Below, one piece after another: positions 46,117 through 46,134 of a stretch of DNA of 46,134 nt. Below the pieces are notes generated by a model. It did no database searches and was not told the origin of the DNA. It saw nothing but the letters and a program-made list of their open reading frames with translations. The DNA is taken from positions 1 through 46,134 of the forward strand of contig JACAEO010000351.1 in NCBI GenBank assembly GCA_013388805.1. The letters are read 5' to 3'. Position 1 is the stretch's first letter, and every line of letters starts with the position of its first letter. Position numbers and translations under genes: made by a program. This stretch comes from Chloroflexota bacterium. GTDB lineage: Bacteria; Chloroflexota; Chloroflexia; Chloroflexales; Chloroflexaceae.

Positions 46117-46134
46117 ATGCATGATACCACCGAG
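46117..46134 (+). CDS. Start of a gene running off the window
   Basis: ATG at 46117 preceded by GAGGTG (46105-46110) at a six-base distance; only six codons (MHDTTE) lie in the window. A weak -10 (TAGTAT, 46070-46075) is upstream. The product cannot be identified. Confidence 0.4.

Overview
The window is GC-rich, gene-dense chromosomal DNA. Housekeeping genes (pheT, rplS, rnhB, rnhC, glnA, amt, trpD, trpC, hpf, a transpeptidase) look like a member of the Chloroflexota, probably class Chloroflexia; this is inferred from the gene mix and protein flavour, not proven. No prophage, transposase, CRISPR array, tRNA or rRNA was recognised. Promoters follow the TTGACA-N17-TATAAT pattern, several with an extended -10 (GTGCTATAAT type).

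Layout. 1-9.4 kb: arginase, an ArsA-type ATPase, a histidine phosphatase, a desuccinylase-type sirtuin, an orphan DNA methyltransferase, pheT and two small unknown genes. 9.67-19.07 kb: one tightly overlapped seven-gene operon on the + strand behind its own promoter. 19.06-25.4 kb: a cysteine-desulfurase-like enzyme, an 8-bp tandem repeat, rnhC, an ammonium transporter, a small membrane protein and glutamine synthetase. 25.9-29.8 kb: rplS, a methyltransferase, rnhB and three small genes. 30-36.9 kb: marR, a membrane protein, a histidine-kinase-like protein without a visible phospho-acceptor His, a penicillin-binding protein, an S41 lipoprotein peptidase and a second sirtuin. 37-46 kb: trpD-trpC, a zinc-ribbon membrane protein, a CAP-domain protein, hpf, a DUF255 thioredoxin-like protein coupled to a glycosyltransferase, and an adenine methylase.

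The notable region is 9.8-19.07 kb. In order it encodes an MraZ-like regulator with a degenerate second half, a 73-residue helical protein, a NACHT ATPase fused to a non-catalytic FGE/SUMF1 domain, a CHAT (caspase-like) protease with an intact His/Cys pair, a type-2 peptidoglycan amidase with no signal peptide, a complete FtsZ, and a protein I recognise from its sequence pattern as a bacterial gasdermin. Start/stop overlaps tie most of these genes together. NACHT plus caspase-like protease plus gasdermin is the logic of known bacterial gasdermin cell-death systems. Adding a cytosolic wall hydrolase (an endolysin to the gasdermin's holin), an FtsZ and an MraZ regulator makes a combination I do not know as a described system. 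My model, an inference: the NACHT-FGE protein senses an invader or a division fault, CHAT trims the gasdermin tail, gasdermin pores open the membrane, the amidase escapes to the wall and the cell lyses. FtsZ could be the guarded bait or the device that localises the complex.
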